Source: Kribbella qitaiheensis (GTDB lineage: Bacteria > Actinomycetota > Actinomycetes > Propionibacteriales > Kribbellaceae). Taken from it: 64,000 bases of DNA. Location of the stretch: assembly GCF_014217565.1 (NCBI RefSeq), contig NZ_CP043661.1:4526001-4590000 (forward strand), given 5' to 3'. Position numbers and translations under genes: made by a program. Below the pieces are notes generated by a model. It was not told the DNA's origin. It was given only the letters and a program-made list of their open reading frames with translations, and ran no database searches. Each line of letters opens with the position of its first letter. Within the stretch, counting starts at the first letter, position 1. Shown here one piece after another: positions 8,053 through 15,967 of this stretch.

Positions 8053-8859
8053 ATGGGTTTGGAGCGGATTGCGTTGATCTCGGATGTTCATGGGAACTTG
8101 TCGGCGTTGGAGGCGGTGCTGGCTGATATCGAAGCGCGCGGAATCACCAGGATCTTCAACCTCGGCGACTACGTCGGGAAGGGACCCCGTGGTCGCGCGG
8201 TGGTGGACCGATGCCGGGAGTTGTGCGAGGTGAACATCCTCGGCAACTGGGACGACTTCCTCCCGGATCCGGACCGCGAGATCGACAACGAAAGCCTGCG
8301 CTGGTGGAAGAACGAACTCCGCGAGGACCAGTGGAAGTGGCTGCGGGACCTTCCGTTCAGCCACGACTTCATCCTCAGTGGTCGCAGGATCCGTTTGTTC
8401 CACGCCTCCGCGACGACGGTGCACCGCAGAGTCCGGTTCGACCATGACGAGCAGGAGTTCCTCGGCATGTTCGAGAACACCCCAGCCACCGGCGACGGCC
8501 CCCTCCCCACCGTCGTCGGGTACGGCGACACCCACGACCCGTTCTACGAGGTCGACCTGGACCGGCGAACCCTCTTCAACACCGGCAGCGTCGGCAACAG
8601 CATGAGCGACCCCACCCCGGTCTACGTGATCCTCGAAGGAATCCCCGACACCCTCGACGAGGCCCCCTTCTCGATCCAGTTCGTCCGCGTCCCGTACGAC
8701 GCAGCCGCCGAACTAGAGCTCGCCCGAACCCTCGCCATGCCCCAACTGGCCGGCTACGAATCCGAAATCATCCACGGCATCTACCGAGGCGACCACTACG
8801 CCGACACCCCACCCACCTACCACCGCGCTACAACCAAACCCACCGAGGTCAGCAGCTGA
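8053..8859 (+). CDS. Metallophosphoesterase family protein
   Basis: A 268-residue calcineurin-like phosphoesterase. Metal-binding motifs are visible in order: SDVHGN near residue 9, LGDYVGKGP near 36, GNWDD near 62 (Trp where GNHD is usual), FHAS, and GYGDTHDP near 157. The pattern matches small bacterial phosphodiesterases of the YfcE/MJ0936 type. The start is the ATG at 8053 (MGLERIALISD) after a G-rich stretch; the open frame extends upstream but only into compositionally biased sequence. No operon partner is evident and the substrate is unknown. Confidence 0.88.
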   Translation: MGLERIALISDVHGNLSALEAVLADIEARGITRIFNLGDYVGKGPRGRAVVDRCRELCEVNILGNWDDFLPDPDREIDNESLRWWKNELREDQWKWLRDLPFSHDFILSGRRIRLFHASATTVHRRVRFDHDEQEFLGMFENTPATGDGPLPTVVGYGDTHDPFYEVDLDRRTLFNTGSVGNSMSDPTPVYVILEGIPDTLDEAPFSIQFVRVPYDAAAELELARTLAMPQLAGYESEIIHGIYRGDHYADTPPTYHRATTKPTEVSS

Positions 8860-9124
8860 GGAGAGCCCGGGAGCCGGCGGCGAGGCACGGGGACCTGGGG
8901 TCGGACCACCCACCGGCCGCGGCGAACACCGCACCAACCGCTACGGCGGGCCAAGCCTGCTGATGTCAGCAGTCGAGGAGAGCTTCGGAGCCAACGGGCG
9001 TGTAGTCGGCGGCGCGGAAGACGCGGAGTGAGGCCGCCGAGGTCTGCGGTAAGGAGGGCGTCGGAGCCGACGAGGGTGCACTCGGACCGGGGAAGGCGCG
9101 AAGGGATTGCCAAGCCCGCCGGGG
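8860..9124 (-). pseudogene. Tandem degraded copies of the downstream GNAT gene's 3' end
   Basis: Read on the minus strand, this stretch repeats the C-terminal coding segment of the GNAT gene at 9125-9772, which ends SGYTPVGSEALLTH. One copy reads ASLRVFRAADYTPVGSEALL (about 8966-9035). A second reads CTLVGSDALLTADL (about 9048-9085). A more degraded copy ends at about 8850-8885. The copies are separated by unrelated bases and contain no complete gene. They look like remnants of tandem duplication or of neighbouring GNAT genes deleted by recombination between 3' ends. Confidence 0.6.
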
Positions 9125-9772
9125 TCAGTGGGTGAGGAGGGCTTCGGAGCCTACCGGGGTGTAGCCGGAGGCGAGGAAGGTTCGTAGGGAGGCGGCGTTG
9201 CCGGGGCTTACCTGGGCCCAGATGTGCGCATCAGCGGGAATGAGGGCGCGTGCGGCGCGAGCGAGACGACGGCCGTGACCCTTGCCGCGGGAGCCGTCGG
9301 GCACCTCCAGCGCGCATTCGAGCCGCCCGGCCAGACCGTTCCCGATCACCACCAACCCGCCGTACGGGTCGGCATAAGCCCGTACGCCGTCGCGATACCG
9401 CCGGGCCCGCTGGATCCGCGGATGCGTGTGGTCGGTGAACTCGGTCAATCCGTCGACCGCGATCGCACGCTCGGCAGGATCGGCCAGTGCCGGCGCAAGC
9501 AACATCGCGTCGATCGCGTTCACCCGTCGTCCCGTCAGCTGCTCCAGCGCGAACAGGAACGGTGGGTTGAGCGGAGCCGACAAATCTCCAGCCGGAATTC
9601 GTGCCGCGACCCAATCCGGATCCACGTCCGCGGCGACCACGATGTGTGCCGTGAAGGCGACCACACCCGATTCCCGCTCGGACGGTGCCGGAACCACCTC
9701 GACCTCGAGATCGGGGGCCGGGAACACTCCACCCTCGATCCCGCGCAGAATGTCAGCCAGAGTTGTCATCAC
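9125..9772 (-). CDS. GNAT-family N-acetyltransferase
   Basis: A 215-residue protein with an acetyl-CoA-binding GNAT core in its C-terminal half: VPDGSRGKGHGRRLARAAR is the pyrophosphate-binding motif A, and VSPGNAASLRTFLASGYTP forms the terminal strand region. The N-terminal half (VVAFTAHIVVAADVDPDWVA) belongs to a subgroup seen in actinobacteria. The start is GTG at 9772 or ATG at 9769. It is divergent from the HMG-CoA lyase gene. The substrate is unknown. Its 3' end is echoed in degraded copies immediately downstream. Confidence 0.8.
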   Translation of the reverse strand: MMTTLADILRGIEGGVFPAPDLEVEVVPAPSERESGVVAFTAHIVVAADVDPDWVAARIPAGDLSAPLNPPFLFALEQLTGRRVNAIDAMLLAPALADPAERAIAVDGLTEFTDHTHPRIQRARRYRDGVRAYADPYGGLVVIGNGLAGRLECALEVPDGSRGKGHGRRLARAARALIPADAHIWAQVSPGNAASLRTFLASGYTPVGSEALLTH

Positions 9773-9847
9773 CCGCCATTGTGGAGGAGACCCCTCCGGG
9801 CGGAGACGAGCACCTGCTCACCAAGCGGGTCGAGACGGAGGCTGAAG

Positions 9848-10774
9848 GTGCGGAAACCGCAGCAGGTTCGGGCCGAGGGACTGCCCGACCGGGTGACGAT
9901 CTACGAGGTCGGGCCCCGGGACGGACTGCAGAACGAGTCGGCGATCGTGGATGTCGCGGTGAAAGCCGAGTTCATCCGCCGGCTGGTCGAGGCCGGGCTG
10001 ACCACCGTCGAGACCACCAGCTTCGTCCACCCCAAGTGGGTTCCCCAGCTCGCCGACGCGGCCGAACTGCTCGAGCAGCTCGACCTGCCCAGCGCAGTAC
10101 GGGCTCCTGTCCTGGTCCCGAACGAACGCGGCCTCGACCGTGCGCTTGCCGCTGGCGTCGAGGAGATCGCGATCTTCGCCAGCGCCACCGAGACCTTCGC
10201 GGCGAAGAACCTGAACTCCACCCTGGACGACCAGTTCGCGATGTTCACCCCCACGATCGAGCGCGCGCTCGCGGCCGGCCTGAGCATCCGTGGCTACGTC
10301 TCGATGTGTTACGGCGACCCGTGGGAGGGCGATGTACCGATCGACCAGGTCGTGAAGGTCGGCGCACGCCTGGTCGAGCTCGGCTGCCACGAACTCTCGC
10401 TCGGCGACACGATCGGCGTCGCCACCCCCGGCCAGGTGATCAGCCTGATCGAGTCGCTCGGCAAGGCAGGCGTCGGAGTCGACAAGCTCGCCGTCCATTT
10501 CCACGACACCTACGGCCAGGCGCTCGCCAACACCCTGACCGCACTACGCGAGGGCGTCACCACGGTCGACAGCTCGGCCGGCGGCCTTGGCGGCTGCCCG
10601 TACGCCGAAAGCGCGACCGGCAACCTCGCGACGGAAGACCTGGTCTGGCAACTCGACGGCCTCGGCATCGAAACCGGCGTCGACCTGGAAAGGCTCGTCA
10701 CCACCAGCACCTGGATGGCCACCCAACTAGGCAAACCCTCCGCCAGCCGAGTGGTCCAAGCCCTCGCCGGCTGA
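9848..10774 (+). CDS. mvaB: Hydroxymethylglutaryl-CoA lyase
   Basis: A 308-residue DRE-TIM metallolyase that cleaves HMG-CoA to acetoacetate and acetyl-CoA in leucine degradation. GPRDGLQNE at residues about 22-30 gives the catalytic Arg-Asp pair. HFHDTYGQALAN near residue 217 gives the metal-binding His. GGLGGCPYA near residue 245 carries the active-site cysteine loop of HMG-CoA lyases. I place the start at GTG 9848 because GGAGG sits 6 bp upstream; the longer open frame runs back through the divergent GNAT gene. No other leucine-catabolic gene is adjacent. Confidence 0.92.
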   Translation: MRKPQQVRAEGLPDRVTIYEVGPRDGLQNESAIVDVAVKAEFIRRLVEAGLTTVETTSFVHPKWVPQLADAAELLEQLDLPSAVRAPVLVPNERGLDRALAAGVEEIAIFASATETFAAKNLNSTLDDQFAMFTPTIERALAAGLSIRGYVSMCYGDPWEGDVPIDQVVKVGARLVELGCHELSLGDTIGVATPGQVISLIESLGKAGVGVDKLAVHFHDTYGQALANTLTALREGVTTVDSSAGGLGGCPYAESATGNLATEDLVWQLDGLGIETGVDLERLVTTSTWMATQLGKPSASRVVQALAG

Positions 10775-10778
10775 CAAG

Positions 10779-10839
10779 CTCGCATCGAGAAAGCTGGCCG
10801 AGCCTCGCATCGAGCAGGTTGGTTGACCCTCGCATCGAG
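10779..10839. repeat. Three 25-bp-spaced direct repeats
   Basis: CTCGCATCGAG occurs at 10779, 10804 and 10829, exactly 25 bp apart, with partly conserved spacers (AAAGCTGG, CAGGTTGG, CAGGATTC). It lies immediately after the HMG-CoA lyase stop, in the convergent gap. Function unknown; there is no long inverted symmetry suggesting termination. Confidence 0.75.
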
Positions 10840-10885
10840 CAGGATTCGGCCCCCTGTCCCCGCGGATCCGGAGCACCGAGGTCGC

Positions 10886-11722
10886 TCAGGCCTCGGCAGG
10901 CTCCAGCGATCGGCGGGTTAGGGGGAGGCGTTCGCGGGTGAGGGCGTCGGTGGGGGTTTCTACGAACATCACCAGGTCGGGGTGGGCTGGGACGGATAGT
11001 TCGGTGACGGTGAGGTGTAGCTCGCCTGCGGTTGGGTGGACGACGTGGCGTGGGCGTGGGGTGCAGTCGGTGACCTCGTGCCGCGCCCAGAGTTCGGCGA
11101 ACTCCGGGCTCAGCTTGCGCAACCGGGCGAGGTCTTCCTCCCAGTCGGCGTCGCCGATGTGTTCCCCGTACGCCGTACGGAGACGCGCGACCAGGTAGGG
11201 AACCTCGTCTTCGTAGTTCAGCAACTGTTGCCGGGCGAGCGGCTCGGTGACGATGCACCAGAGCAGGTTCTTGTGCACGCAGGGCAGCGTGTGCCAGTCG
11301 TGGAAGAGGTCGCTGAACGCGTCGTTCGACTTCACGATGTCGAAGCGGGTGTTCGTGATCACCGCCGGCAGCGGATCCAGCGCGGTCAGGATCTCGGTCA
11401 GCACCGGCTCACTCGCGCAGACGCCGGACCTCGGCCGCAGCGGGGTCGCCTCGGCCAGCCGATACAGATGCGCCCGCTCGGGATCGGTCAGCCGCAACGT
11501 CCCTGCGACGGCGTCGAGCACCTGGCCGCTCACGTTGATCGGGCGGCCCTGCTCGAGCCACGTGTACCAAGTCACGCCGACCCCGGCCAGCTGGGCAAGC
11601 TCCTCGCGCCGAAGCCCCGGCGTACGGCGTCGTCCCCCAGGCGGCAGGCCGACCTCCTCAGGGGTCACCTGCGCCCGGCGGGCCTTGAGGAAATCCCCCA
11701 GCTCGGCGCGATGGGTGCTCAC
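10886..11722 (-). CDS. XRE-family regulator with MmyB-like ligand-binding domain
   Basis: A 278-residue regulator. N-terminal helix-turn-helix: GLRREELAQLAGVGVTWYTW, followed by LEQGRPINVSGQVLDAVA. The C-terminal two thirds match the MmyB-like PAS-type domain common in actinobacterial XRE regulators (ALDPLPAVITNTRFDIVKSN). The start is the GTG at 11722 (MSTHRAELGDFLKARR); the frame extends far upstream but only through the neighbouring VOC gene. Target genes are often adjacent oxidoreductases, but none is obvious here. Confidence 0.88.
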   Translation of the reverse strand: MSTHRAELGDFLKARRAQVTPEEVGLPPGGRRRTPGLRREELAQLAGVGVTWYTWLEQGRPINVSGQVLDAVAGTLRLTDPERAHLYRLAEATPLRPRSGVCASEPVLTEILTALDPLPAVITNTRFDIVKSNDAFSDLFHDWHTLPCVHKNLLWCIVTEPLARQQLLNYEDEVPYLVARLRTAYGEHIGDADWEEDLARLRKLSPEFAELWARHEVTDCTPRPRHVVHPTAGELHLTVTELSVPAHPDLVMFVETPTDALTRERLPLTRRSLEPAEA

Positions 11723-11753
11723 CAGAGCATCCTGACACCCGGCTCCGACAATT

Positions 11754-12155
11754 TCAGCGGGATTCCGGCGGCCCGGCCGGCGTACCCCACGTCGACAGGC
11801 AGAACGGATGACCAGCCGGATCGACCAGCACCCGGAACACCGACGGATGCGGCTGTACTGCGGACTTCGTCGCGCCCGCCGCGATCGCTTCGGCCTCGGC
11901 GGAATCCAAGTCGGCCGTCTTGAAGTCGAGGTGACATTGCTGCGGCACCCGCGGATCCGGCCACGTGGTCGCCCGATAGTTGAGGTCGCGCTGGAATCCC
12001 AGACTGAACCCGTCACACCGGACTTCCACGAAGTTCTCGGTCGACACCATGATCGTCCCGCCGCCGAGCCGCTGGTAGAACTCGGCCAGCACCTGCGGGT
12101 CCGGGCAATCCAGCGTCGGTCCCCAAAACGGCGCGATCACCCGATCCGCGCTCAC
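11754..12155 (-). CDS. VOC (glyoxalase/bleomycin-resistance) family protein
   Basis: A 133-residue single-module vicinal-oxygen-chelate protein. The paired beta-alpha-beta halves are visible: FWGPTLDCPDPQVLAEFYQR at the start and CHLDFKTADLDSAEAEAIAA in the second half, ending with DPAGHPFCLSTW. The GTG start at 12155 overlaps the stop of the EcsC gene (GTGA), so the two are coupled. The substrate is unknown. Confidence 0.88.
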   Translation of the reverse strand: MSADRVIAPFWGPTLDCPDPQVLAEFYQRLGGGTIMVSTENFVEVRCDGFSLGFQRDLNYRATTWPDPRVPQQCHLDFKTADLDSAEAEAIAAGATKSAVQPHPSVFRVLVDPAGHPFCLSTWGTPAGPPESR

Positions 12156-12847
12156 TGCTCGATGGACCGGGGGGCCCGCCGGACCAGACTCTTGTCGGCG
12201 TACTGACCGATCCGGTACGTCGACCAGCCGTCGACTCCGGCTCCGACGGCGCCCCCGAGCAACGGCACCCGCCGGGTCACCGTGATCGCCATCCGCTTGC
12301 CGCCGATCCGCGCGATCAGCTCGCCGACGACCTCACCTGCCACCTGCCGGTCCAGCTCGGGGTCGAACACCGGTGCGGTCGCGATCGCCAGCGGCGACGT
12401 CACCAGGCTCGCCTTCTTCAGCCGGTCGGTGACGCCGTCCTCGCCGAGCAGACAGGTGATCACCGCGGTCCGTACGCGTGGATCGTCGAGGTCGTAGCCG
12501 CGCAGATGGGCGATCGCAGCCACCATCCGGGCCTGCACGATCGCGAGCCCGGTCAGGTTCGCGGGCAGGGCGACAGGCAGCGTGATCAACCCGCCGATGC
12601 TGGTCACGAACCCCTGCACGCCGGCCAGCCGGATGTGCTGCTCGATCACGGTGTCGACGGCGAGTTCGGGGTCGTCGCTGTTCTTCGAGAGATGTTTCGC
12701 GGCGACCTTCTCCGCGCCGGGGAACCGCTGGTACCCGTCGATGGCGACTTCCAGCACCTGACGAAGGATGCCGGCGGCGGCCTGTGGGGCGAACCGCTGG
12801 GCAGCGGGCGCGAGACTGCTGGCGACGAACCTGGCTACTCCGGCCAC
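12152..12847 (-). CDS. EcsC family protein
   Basis: A 231-residue protein of the EcsC family. Diagnostic features are FVTSIGGLITLPVALPANL, a hydrophobic central segment, IVQARMVAAIAHLRGYD, and a C-terminal RRVPLLGGAVGAGVDGWSTY. I prefer the GTG at 12847 because AAGGAG lies 4 bp upstream; an in-frame start at 12907 would add 20 residues without a ribosome site. It is coupled to the VOC gene. Function is unknown. Confidence 0.87.
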   Translation of the reverse strand: MAGVARFVASSLAPAAQRFAPQAAAGILRQVLEVAIDGYQRFPGAEKVAAKHLSKNSDDPELAVDTVIEQHIRLAGVQGFVTSIGGLITLPVALPANLTGLAIVQARMVAAIAHLRGYDLDDPRVRTAVITCLLGEDGVTDRLKKASLVTSPLAIATAPVFDPELDRQVAGEVVGELIARIGGKRMAITVTRRVPLLGGAVGAGVDGWSTYRIGQYADKSLVRRAPRSIEQ

Positions 12848-12964
12848 AGTGCTCCTTCGGAACTCGGGACGCCTTTCCCCGGGTTCCGAGGCTGGGCGCA
12901 TCCTCAACTCTACGTGCCGCTTCCGAACCCGCCACTCGGGAGAAACCCTGGCCGGTCCCCCGTA

Positions 12965-14167
12965 CTACGGGCGCTTGTCGGTGAACGGACCGTCGGGCGC
13001 GAAGGCGTGGGCAGCGAAGTGTTCGCCGATGCGGCGGTGGGCCGCGGTGTCCGGGTGCAGTTCGTCGGGCAGCGGCAGCTCGGCATAGTCCGCCTCGCCG
13101 TACAGGTCGAGGCCGTCGAGGTAGTACAGGTTGGGACCCTCGGCTGCCCGGGACGCCGTGATGCGGGCGAGTTCGCGCCGGATCACGCTGAGCGTCAGCT
13201 TCCCGGCAGCGACCTCCGCAGGATCACCGGTGGCCTGGAACAGCATCTTGCCGGTGCTGAAGTCCGGGGCTGCCGGACCGGGAGTGTCCTCGTGGATCCG
13301 GCAGTAGACCGACGAGATGACGAGTAGCGGCGTGGTCGGGTGGCCCTCGCGGATCGTGTCGAGGAAGCCGTGCACCGCCGGGCCGAAGGCACGCAGCCTC
13401 ATCAGGTCGGTGTTGACCAGATTGATGCCGAGCTTGACGCTGATCAGGTCCGCCGGAGTGTCCCGCATCGTCCGCGCGGTGAACGAGTCCAGGAGCGCAC
13501 TGCCGCCGAAGCCCAGGTTGATCAGCTCCACCTCGCCGAGCGCTGCAGCCAGTACCGGCCAGGTCGCGCTGGGACTGCCGGCGTTCGATCCGTGGCTGAT
13601 CGAACTCCCGTGATGCAGCCACACTCTCCGGCCGCGATCCGGCAGGGCTTCGACCGCTGCGTCGGTTCGCAGGGCGACGAGCTCGGTGGTTTCCGTGTGC
13701 GGCAACCAGATTTCGACGTCCTTGGCGTCAGCGGAAAGCCCTTCGAATCGGAGCGTGCCGGCAGGTCCGCGGGTGAGTTCGGAAGACCCGGTGGACCAGT
13801 CGTGAGTCAGGACGTTGCCACCGGTCACACTCGCCTGCGCGGTGAGAACGCCGTCGACAACCAGGTCGTACACGCCGTCAGGAACCGGCGGGGCACCCAA
13901 ATACGCCATCTTGGTCGGGAGCACGTCCAGCTCGATGGCCGTAGCCCGAGTACGGAAGGCCAGCCGTACGCCGGCGGGCTTGGACTCCGACATGGCCAGC
14001 TGTCCGTCGGTGTTCTGAGCACGAGCCTGGGCAAGCAGCCGATGCGGTTGTACGCCGTACTCGGTCGGCTCCAGTTCGAGCGCGCCCCGCACGATTTCCG
14101 CGGTGAGCCGCGTACTGATCCAATCCGTCGACGGGCGGTCCGGTATGTCGTTGGGCTCCGAGTTCAT
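12965..14167 (-). CDS. SGNH/GDSL-type hydrolase
   Basis: About 400 residues. An N-terminal beta-sandwich-like domain (residues 1-175) precedes an SGNH esterase domain. Block I reads HHGSSISHG, with the nucleophile in GSS rather than GDS. Block II reads NLGFGGSALL, block III KLGINLVN, and LPDELHPD supplies the catalytic Asp and His. This domain order resembles CE3-like and lipase_GDSL_3 actinobacterial esterases. No signal peptide is evident. The ATG at 14167 (MNSEPNDIPDRPS) is preferred; a longer start at 14245 would overlap the upstream gene. The substrate is unknown; an acyl ester or acetylated sugar is plausible. Confidence 0.82.
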   Translation of the reverse strand: MNSEPNDIPDRPSTDWISTRLTAEIVRGALELEPTEYGVQPHRLLAQARAQNTDGQLAMSESKPAGVRLAFRTRATAIELDVLPTKMAYLGAPPVPDGVYDLVVDGVLTAQASVTGGNVLTHDWSTGSSELTRGPAGTLRFEGLSADAKDVEIWLPHTETTELVALRTDAAVEALPDRGRRVWLHHGSSISHGSNAGSPSATWPVLAAALGEVELINLGFGGSALLDSFTARTMRDTPADLISVKLGINLVNTDLMRLRAFGPAVHGFLDTIREGHPTTPLLVISSVYCRIHEDTPGPAAPDFSTGKMLFQATGDPAEVAAGKLTLSVIRRELARITASRAAEGPNLYYLDGLDLYGEADYAELPLPDELHPDTAAHRRIGEHFAAHAFAPDGPFTDKRP

Positions 14168-14213
14168 GCCTGCAAGCCTGCAAGCCAGACCACCTAACCG
14201 CAAACGTATTCCG

Positions 14214-15185
14214 CTACTCACCGCAATCGTTTTCCGCAGCGACAAGCCGAGTCACGGTCGGGAAAGCCGGACTCGGGTGCAATGGGTCACATACGGCATC
14301 GTGAGTTGCTTGCGGGCCGCGCAGGTCGAGGTGCGACTCGAGCAACTCGGCGACCTGGTTCAGCAACTCGGTTCGTTCACTGGGCGGCAAGGTGATGACG
14401 TAGCTGCGGGAGGCCACCAGGTCGAGCACGTCGGCTCGGGTCAGTTGGTGTTCCCAGCGAACCTCCAGCCGTTCCAGTTGCTCGAACGGCGCTCCGATCT
14501 CGGGCTGGGTGTCCATCACCTGCGGTCCGTGCTGATGCAGGATGCGATCAAGCTCGGCCACCCACGGCACGCTCAGATCGCGGTCGTTCCAGACCAGGCC
14601 CAACGTCCCGCCTGGAACCAGCACCCGAGCGGCCTCCCGCAGCGCCGCCGACGCGTCGAACCAATGCCAAGCCTGAGCCACCACGACCGCATCGAGGCTG
14701 TGATCCGCGACCGGGATCTTCTCGGCGGAACCGTCCATCACAGTGGCGGTCGGCACAGCGGCGAGTAGCTCGTCCCGCATCTCCGCAAGCGGTTCGACCG
14801 CGGTCAGCTCGAACCCGCGGTCGGCCAGCAGCCGGGTCAGCTTCCCGGTCCCCGCACCCAGATCCAGGACTCTGCGGGCATCGGCCGGTACCAGCCAATC
14901 GACTGCTGAAGCCGGATAGGGCGGTCTCCCTCGCTGGTACGCGGCCGCCGCGTCGCCGAACGACGTGGCCTGTGCCTGTTGCGACCATCTCCGGCTGGCG
15001 CCCTGCCGGGTCATGCCGCAGGCCAGTCCGATCTCTTCCCAGCTCGCCAGCCGCTGCGATCGCAGCTGGCTGATGAGTTCGGCCCGCTCCGCTTCCAGCG
15101 CGGTCAGCACTGTGGTCACCCGGGTCAGGCCGTCCAGCCCGCCGGCACCGACGACGTCGGCCACGATCCGTCTCGTTGGTTTCAC
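14214..15185 (-). CDS. HTH domain fused to class I SAM methyltransferase
   Basis: A 323-residue two-domain protein. Residues 1-70 form a helix-turn-helix module (LEAERAELISQLRSQRLASW, then EEIGLACGMTRQGASRRW). From about residue 75 there is a type-11 SAM methyltransferase: VLDLGAGTGKLTRLLADRG is motif I, TAVEPLAEM motif II, and AWHWFDASAALREAARVLVPGG the post-motif region. The HTH suggests DNA binding and probable autoregulation, since two palindromes sit just upstream. It could be a methyltransferase whose expression is self-controlled, or a regulator using a methyltransferase fold as sensor. The methyl acceptor is unknown. Confidence 0.82.
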   Translation of the reverse strand: MKPTRRIVADVVGAGGLDGLTRVTTVLTALEAERAELISQLRSQRLASWEEIGLACGMTRQGASRRWSQQAQATSFGDAAAAYQRGRPPYPASAVDWLVPADARRVLDLGAGTGKLTRLLADRGFELTAVEPLAEMRDELLAAVPTATVMDGSAEKIPVADHSLDAVVVAQAWHWFDASAALREAARVLVPGGTLGLVWNDRDLSVPWVAELDRILHQHGPQVMDTQPEIGAPFEQLERLEVRWEHQLTRADVLDLVASRSYVITLPPSERTELLNQVAELLESHLDLRGPQATHDAVCDPLHPSPAFPTVTRLVAAENDCGE

Positions 15186-15189
15186 GTCC

Positions 15190-15234
15190 GCAGCATATGT
15201 TGCCTACGGCGATCATGCGCAACATTTGTTGCGC
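15190..15234. promoter_or_regulatory. Two palindromic operators sharing a TGTTGC half-site
   Basis: 15217-15234 is a perfect 8+2+8 palindrome with half-site GCGCAACA. 15190-15203 is GCAGCATATGTTGC, the same TGTTGC half-site with one mismatch in the opposite arm. The centres are about 29 bp apart (near three helical turns). They lie between the divergent HTH-methyltransferase (start 15185) and aat (start 15281), so they may control both. Confidence 0.7.
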
Positions 15235-15280
15235 GGAGCCCGGGCAGCTTCGCCGCCAGGGGGTGCGTCAGGATGGTGCG

Positions 15281-15946
15281 GTGCCGATCGAACCTCCTGC
15301 GTCTGTCTGGGACTTCCCGCCGGTCGGGGTTGCCGGGGCCGGCGACGTCGTCGCGGCCGGGGCGGATCTTGAGCCGGGGACAGTGCTCGCGGCGTACAAG
15401 CGAGGGCTTTTCCCGATGCCGGACAGCCATGGACCGCTGCTCTGGTGGTCGCCGGTGGATCGTGGCGTGATCGAGGTCGACGGGTACAAGCCGTCGCGGT
15501 CGTTGCGCCGGGCCCGGGAGAAGTTCGAGATCCGGGTGAACACCGCGTTCGACCAGGTGATCCGGGCCTGCGCGGATCCGACCCGGCCCGGGTCGTGGAT
15601 CGACGCGGACATCATCGCGGCGTACACGCGGCTGCATCAGATGGGCTGGGTGCACTCGGTCGAGGCCTGGGACGGCGACGAGTTGGCGGGTGGCCTGTAC
15701 GGCGTGGCGGTCGGTGGGCTCTTTGCCGGCGAGTCGATGTTCCACCACAAGACAGACGGCTCGAAGGCGGCTGTTGCCGGGCTGATCGAGCTACTCGACG
15801 ACAAGTACGCGTCCGAGCGGGTGCTCGACATCCAGTGGGTGACCAGCCATCTCGCCACCCTCGGCGCGATCGCGCTTCCCCGCGAGCAGTACATCTACCG
15901 CCTGGAACGCGCCCTCGCCTGCCCGCTTCCCGCCGCCTTCAGCTGA
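15281..15946 (+). CDS. aat: Leucyl/phenylalanyl-tRNA--protein transferase
   Basis: A 221-residue L/F transferase of the N-end rule pathway, adding Leu or Phe to proteins with N-terminal Arg or Lys. Diagnostic sequences are LAAYKRGLFPMPD, LWWSPVDRGVIE, GLYGVAVGGLFAGESMF and DIQWVTSHLATLGAI. The start is the GTG at 15281 (MPIEPPASVW), with AGGA 7 bp upstream; the longer frame runs through the divergent promoter region. Length and order fit the family. The gene stands alone, next to an imperfect 17-bp duplication of its own end. Confidence 0.93.
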   Translation: MPIEPPASVWDFPPVGVAGAGDVVAAGADLEPGTVLAAYKRGLFPMPDSHGPLLWWSPVDRGVIEVDGYKPSRSLRRAREKFEIRVNTAFDQVIRACADPTRPGSWIDADIIAAYTRLHQMGWVHSVEAWDGDELAGGLYGVAVGGLFAGESMFHHKTDGSKAAVAGLIELLDDKYASERVLDIQWVTSHLATLGAIALPREQYIYRLERALACPLPAAFS

Positions 15947-15967
15947 CTGCCGCCTTCAGTTGACAGC
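15934..15967. repeat. 17-bp tandem duplication across two convergent stop codons
   Basis: CGCCTTCAGCTGACTGC (15934-15950) is followed directly by CGCCTTCAGTTGACAGC (15951-15967), 15 of 17 bases identical. The first copy contains the aat stop; the second contains the stop of the convergent TetR gene. Confidence 0.75.

Noticed and set aside
9224..9847. Longer N-terminus for HMG-CoA lyase
   Set aside because: The frame is open back to 9224 but runs antisense through the GNAT gene; GGAGG at the right distance supports the GTG at 9848.
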